From contig CM029370.1 of the NCBI GenBank assembly GCA_017165825.1, positions 12,672,708 through 12,736,707 of the forward strand: a stretch of DNA of 64,000 nt, given 5' to 3'. A program made the translations under genes and the position numbers. Source of the stretch: Hepsetus odoe. Taxonomy: Eukaryota > Chordata > Actinopteri > Characiformes > Hepsetidae. Within the stretch, counting starts at the first letter, position 1. Every line of letters starts with the position of its first letter. Under the pieces are notes generated by a model that saw nothing but the letters and a program-made list of their open reading frames with translations, made no database searches and was not told where the DNA came from. Positions 60,051 to 64,000 of this stretch are shown one piece after another.

Positions 60051-60949
60051 CTTGACTTAAAGTTAGAAAAGTGCTTAGTCACACAGTACTGCAGCGGTTA
60101 ATGGACCAATAGTATAAAAAACATATTTATATTCATGTTGACAGCATTTTCAAAATATAACCATTTCAGGTACCTTATTACACCAATTCATCTGAATGGT
60201 GTTTACATCTTAATAATTTCATTATGAAGAAATGTCCATAGTGAATTCTTTTTTTAATTATTAAAATACACACAGCAACATACTGTAGGGAAAATAAGAA
60301 TTGAACAAGTCAGCATTTTTCTCAGTAAATATATTTTTAATGGGGCTTGAATCAAAATATATAAAATTTACACCAGAAGTTGGTAAAAACCCAAGTAATC
60401 TACACATGCAAAGAAGTCACAACAAATAAGGTAATAAATTAAGTTATGTGTAGTAAAGTGGAATGACACAGGGAATAAGTATTGAACACGTTAAAAAAAT
60501 GAGGTGCAAAAAGATGTAGAGTCAGGAAAGCAGCTGAAATCTGTTAGGATTTAGACAGAAATCCTTTGCAAATTAATATAACAAATAATAAAAAGCTAGT
60601 TTAGTCCTAACAGATGGCCAATAAAAAGGTTTCTCATTACCAAAGCATCACACAAGAAGCATCTCATGATGGGTAAAAGCAAAGATTACTAAAAGACCTT
60701 CACCACCTCATTGTTGCAAAACATGCTGATGGCATTGGTTGCAGACATTTTTTAAAGCTTCTGAATATTGCAAAGAGCACTTTTGGGGGCATAATGCTGA
60801 GTCTGGCCACATGAGACCAAAATTTAACTCTTTGGATGGCATTGCACACACCATGTTTGGAGGAGAAATGGCACTGCACATCACCCCAAAATACCATACC
60901 AACAGTGATGTTTGGAGGTGGAAATATCATGGAGTTTTTCAGCATCCCC

Positions 60950-61022
60950 TCCTCGTTAGTATAGTGGACAGTATCTCCGTCTGTTACGCAGAAGCCCGGG
61001 ATTTCGATTCCCAGGCGGGGAG
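60950..61022 (+). pseudogene. tRNA-Asp-like pseudogene, anticodon position GTT
   Basis: 73 bases beginning TCCTCGTTAGTATAGTGG and ending GGCGGGGAG match vertebrate tRNA-Asp through the acceptor stem and D arm. The anticodon loop reads CTGTTAC instead of CTGTCAC. The anticodon stem has mismatches, the T arm has one extra base and its stem is disturbed. No T-run terminator follows; a family A SINE starts 10 bp later. A functional tRNA is unlikely. Confidence 0.75.
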
Positions 61023-61032
61023 ACTAATCTTC

Positions 61033-61291
61033 GGGGCAGCAGTGGCCTAGTGGTAAGGGAGTTGGTCACAGGATCAGAAGATTGTGGGTTCAAACCCCTT
61101 ACCAGTAGGTTGCCCTGAGGTACCCTTGAGCAAGGCACTGTCCCTGTCACTGCTCCCCGAGCTCTTTCAAAGCTGCCCCCTGCTGCACGGTTTTTGTGTG
61201 CATGGGTTAAATGCATAGGTCCAATTTCGGTTCACTGTGTGCTGTGCTGTGACCTTGCAATGATGAGAATAGTCACTTTCACTTCACTTTC
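61033..61291 (+). mobile_element. tRNA-derived SINE, family A, inside the Tc1 element
   Basis: GGGGCAGCAGTGGCCTAGTGG by segments, then GGGTTCAAACCCC, GAGGTACCCTTGAGCAAGG, CACTGCTCCCCGAGC, GCTGTGACCTTGCAATGATG and TCACTTTCACTTCAC. Full length. It follows directly on the tRNA-Asp-like sequence. Confidence 0.88.
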
Positions 61292-62539
61292 ACCCTCATA
61301 TGGTACTGGCAGATTTCATAAAATTGAACGAAGGATGAAATGAAACAGGGACACTCTTGATGAGAATCTGCTACCATCTAACAGGATGCTGAAGATGAAA
61401 AGGGGGTGGACATTTCAGCAAGATAGAGATCACAAACACATGCCACAGCCAAGCAAACTCTCAGTTGGTTTCAAAGAAAGAAAATAAAGCAGCTAGAATA
61501 GGTGTTCAAGTCTTCTGACTTGAAACCAACTGAAAACTATAGAAAGAACTGAAGGTCAGAGTTCATAGACAAGGCCCTGGAACCTTCAAGATTTTAAGAC
61601 AGTTTGTGCAGAAGAATGGGCCAAAATCACACCTGAGCAATGCCTGTGGCTAGATTTCTATATAGGAGGAATTTTGAAGCTGTCATTACCAACAAAGGCT
61701 TTCCTACTAAGTATAATATACATTTGCATAAGTGTGTTCAATACTTATTCCCTGTGTCATTCCACTTTTTACACATAATTTATTGACTTGTTTGTTTTGA
61801 TCTCTTTGTATGTATGGATTACTTGGGTTCTTATCAACATCTGGTGTAAATTTAATTTACAATTTAAAATGGTCAATCATGCCATTAGAAATATATTTAC
61901 TGAGAAAAACACTGATGTGTTCAATGATTATTTTTCCTGCTGTATCTCTTAATGCACTTCCATTTTCTTTGTGTTGATTAAGCTATAAAAACATATGGCC
62001 TTTAAAAATGAATAATGAATTCTTAATCACCTTCTTTTTTCCAAATGTAGGCCTGACACACACTGCCAACTTCAGCTGTGGTGAACATTGTCACTTTATC
62101 TAAAAAGCTAAAAAATTAAAAAGCCACCTCCATTGAGTGATAATGTTCATAGAGAGGAGTTATATCAGCAAAGGCAAAGCATGCACAGTGACTCACAGCA
62201 GCTACAAGAGAAATATCTGAGATGCTGTTTGGAAATGTGTTGTAAGTTGAGTATGTAATCATGGTGCAGATGTTCATGGGCAAAAGGTCTGCAGGTAGAA
62301 ATGTGCCTCACCCGGTTGTCGACAATTTAGCTTCGCTATATAGTGTGTGCACAATTCCACAACTCCAAGCTGTTAAAACTTGAATACTAATTGGACTTAC
62401 TAGATGGATGGCACCATGACTGGATCAGTTATGAGCACAGAGCTCCATTTCGACACCAGCAAGGTGGAGGCGAGGAACTGGTTTGGCTGGTATTATTAAA
62501 GATGAACTAGGTTGAAGATGGACTCAAAATCAAATCCCA

Positions 62540-62666
62540 AAACTAACTCCCAGTTTTTAGTAGACACTTTCTTCAAGCAGTAGTTCAGTAAATAGTCTGC
62601 ATCTTTCATTGGAAGTACTCCAATGCATGGCAAGTTCTCAATAGGTTTTAGGTCAGGTGAGGAAGT
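62540..62666 (-). mobile_element. Older DNA-transposon fragment, left part
   Basis: CCCAGTTTTTAGTAGACACT, CAGTAAATAGTCTGCATC, ACTCCAATGCATGGCAAG and TTTTAGGTCAGGTGAGGA on the + strand match the reverse of a mariner/Tc1-type transposase region. It seems to continue at about 63690. Confidence 0.45.
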
Positions 62667-62738
62667 CAAGTCAAATCAGTTATATTTATATAGCACTTTT
62701 TACAACTGTTTTTGTCAAAAAGCAGCTTTACAGAATGA
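62667..62738. repeat. Dispersed repeat piece (TATATAGCACTTTTTACAAC type)
   Basis: Reverse-oriented relative of the end of 17815-18025; it lies between the older transposon and the RTE fragment. Confidence 0.5.
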
Positions 62739-63600
62739 GTGAGAGTAGTAAAGGATATGTATGATGGCAGTGTAACTGTGGTGAGATCTGCAATGGGAGT
62801 GACTGCTGCATTAAAGGTAGAGGTTGGATTACATCAAGGATCAGCGCTAAGCCCATTCTTATTTGCAATAGTAATGTACAGGCTGACAGATGAGATTAGA
62901 CAGGAGTCTCAGTGTACGATGATGTTTGCTGATGAAATTGTGAGCAAACTTGTGAGAAAATTGTGAGAAATTGGACCTGGAGAGAAGGAGATATGCTCTA
63001 GAGAGGAGAGGAATGAAAGTGAGTAGGACAACGACAGAATACATGAGTGTGAATGAAAGGGAGGTGACAAAGGTAGAGGAGTTTAAATACTTGGGATAAG
63101 CAGTTCAGAGTAACGGCGAGTGTGGAAGAGAGGTGAAGAAGAGAGTGCAGGCAGGTTGGAATGGGTGGAGAAGAGTGGCTGGAGTGATTTGTGACAGACG
63201 TGTACCAGCTAGAGTAAAAGGGAAGGTTTACAGGACAGTAGTGAGACCAGCTATGTTGTATGGGTTGGAGACGGTGGCACTGACGAAAAGACAGGAGGTG
63301 GAGCTGGAGGTGGGACTAAACAGAATGGAGTTAAATATGCTGAAATTTTTGTTGAGTGTGACGAGGATGGACAGGATTAGAAATTAGTATATTAGAGGGA
63401 CAACTCAGGTTAGACATTTTAGAGACAAAGTTAGAGAAGCAAGGTTGTGTTGGTTTGGACATGTCAAGATGAGAGAAGAGGATTATATTGGAAGGATGAA
63501 GTTGAAGATGGAGCTGCCAGGAAAGAGGAAAAGAGAAAGACCAAAGAGGAGGTTAGCCTTTGCCTTGCCACTTCTTTCTTCTTTCTTCGCCTTGCAGTTT
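62739..63600 (+). mobile_element. RTE-type LINE, reverse transcriptase to 3' domain
   Basis: + strand: VGLHQGSALSPFLFAIVMYR, QCTMMFADEIV (catalytic FADD changed to FADE), KKRVQAGWNGWRRVAGVICD, RRVPARVKGKVYRTVVRPAM, MLYGLETVALTKRQEVELEV and FLLSVTRMDRIRN, then CWFGHVKMREEDYIGRMK. A deletion after FADE and two frame changes break it. The 5' half and the GAA tail are absent. Confidence 0.85.
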
Positions 63601-63684
63601 ATCTCCTTGTACTCCTGTCTACTTTCTTCATCTCTCCAGGGATTGATGGACTTGTTTTCTGGAAATTCCTAAGCTGTCCATCAA

Positions 63685-64000
63685 ACAGGAAGGGGACCAT
63701 GTCATTATTCTTTCATCTTTAAAGCCTTTAATGGCTAAACATGCAGTGGAGTACTTCCATGCATGCGATTGAGCACTATCCTGAAGAAGTGTACAAGTGA
63801 CCTGCTATTGCTGTATGTTTCCTACTTTCAGTGTCCAATAGGGCTGAAGGAGTTGTACTAATTTTTCTTTGTATGAGAATAAGCTGTTGGATTTGCACAT
63901 TTTGCCTTCCCAGTCAAGGTCTTTACAAAAAAACCAAATGATGTCAGTGCTGTGCCTGCATGATTCAAAGCTTCTTTTCTCTTTACCTGCAGCCAGTTGA
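63685..64000 (-). mobile_element. Older DNA-transposon fragment, right part
   Basis: Minus-strand phrases follow a mariner/Tc1-type transposase: NWLQVKRKEALNHAG, ALTSFGFFVKTLTGK and, after breaks, SPIGH. The piece runs off the window edge. Confidence 0.45.

Larger units (their letters stand above)
60283..61942 (+). mobile_element. Tc1-like transposon with IR/DR ends, inactive
   Basis: TA flanks both ends (60281-60282, 61943-61944). Inverted ends of about 220 bp each hold two direct repeats: outer GGGAAAATAAGAATTGAACA (60288) and inner GGGAATAAGTATTGAACACG (60471); the mirror pair lies at 61734-61752 and 61917-61937. The + strand interior keeps short transposase phrases (NSDVWRWKYHGVF; GTGRFHKIERRMK-like) with many breaks. 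A tRNA-like sequence and a SINE (60950-61291) interrupt it. Confidence 0.87.

Noticed and set aside
60950..61022. Functional tRNA gene
   Set aside because: Anticodon stem mismatches, extra T-arm base and no T-run terminator point to a pseudogene.
1..64000. CRISPR array, operon, phage or bacterial gene cluster
   Set aside because: Spliced exons, SINEs, LINEs and Tc1 elements show a vertebrate genome; no regularly spaced repeats with unique spacers are present.

Overview
The window looks like intergenic and intronic DNA from a teleost fish. It is A+T-rich, has almost no long reading frames, and carries a dense, nested set of repeats typical of ray-finned fish: Tc1-like DNA transposons, RTE-type and L2/CR1-type LINEs, tRNA-derived SINEs that end in LINE-like tails, hAT-type miniature elements, solo LTRs and long simple repeats. 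The exact species cannot be read from the sequence. The SINE style suggests an otophysan (characin, catfish or electric-fish type), but that is a guess.

Only one protein-coding gene can be supported. Its last five exons lie at 397-521, 2412-2576, 2792-2873, 3336-3398 and 4132-4270 on the + strand. All junctions agree in phase, they encode the C-terminal 190 residues, and a stop codon and an AATAAA signal follow. I do not recognise the family. A nonautonomous Tc1-like element sits in its last intron.

From 4.5 kb to the right edge there is no convincing gene. 4.5-9.3 kb holds rearranged Tc1 and SINE pieces. 10.06-11.7 kb is a minus-strand RTE-type LINE next to a solo LTR. 15.0-17.1 kb is a minus-strand L2-type LINE whose 3' end matches the tail of one SINE family here. 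21.26-22.23 kb is an RTE copy split by an L2-type LINE 3' end with a 7-bp target-site duplication. 23.7-24.7, 36.4-37.9, 38.3-38.8, 46.5-46.9, 48.5-48.7, 51.7-52.1 and 60.3-61.9 kb hold Tc1 relics. The last of these keeps an IR/DR terminal arrangement and has been hit by a tRNA-Asp-like sequence plus a SINE. 57.0-60.1 kb is a fragmented L2-type LINE with SINEs and an 8-bp-TSD hAT miniature element inside. The right edge is an older DNA transposon that appears split by an RTE fragment.

Between the repeats lie unique, low-repeat stretches that could be conserved non-coding elements of a gene desert; this cannot be shown without alignment. Most unusual observations: a degenerate tandem module at 51.15-52.48 kb; a roughly 440-bp block present twice, 2.86 kb apart (25.82 and 28.69 kb); a dyad with a compensatory base change shared by three LTR-family copies; two SINE forms with one head and different tails; and a perfect 11-bp-TSD insertion of a SINE tail alone.
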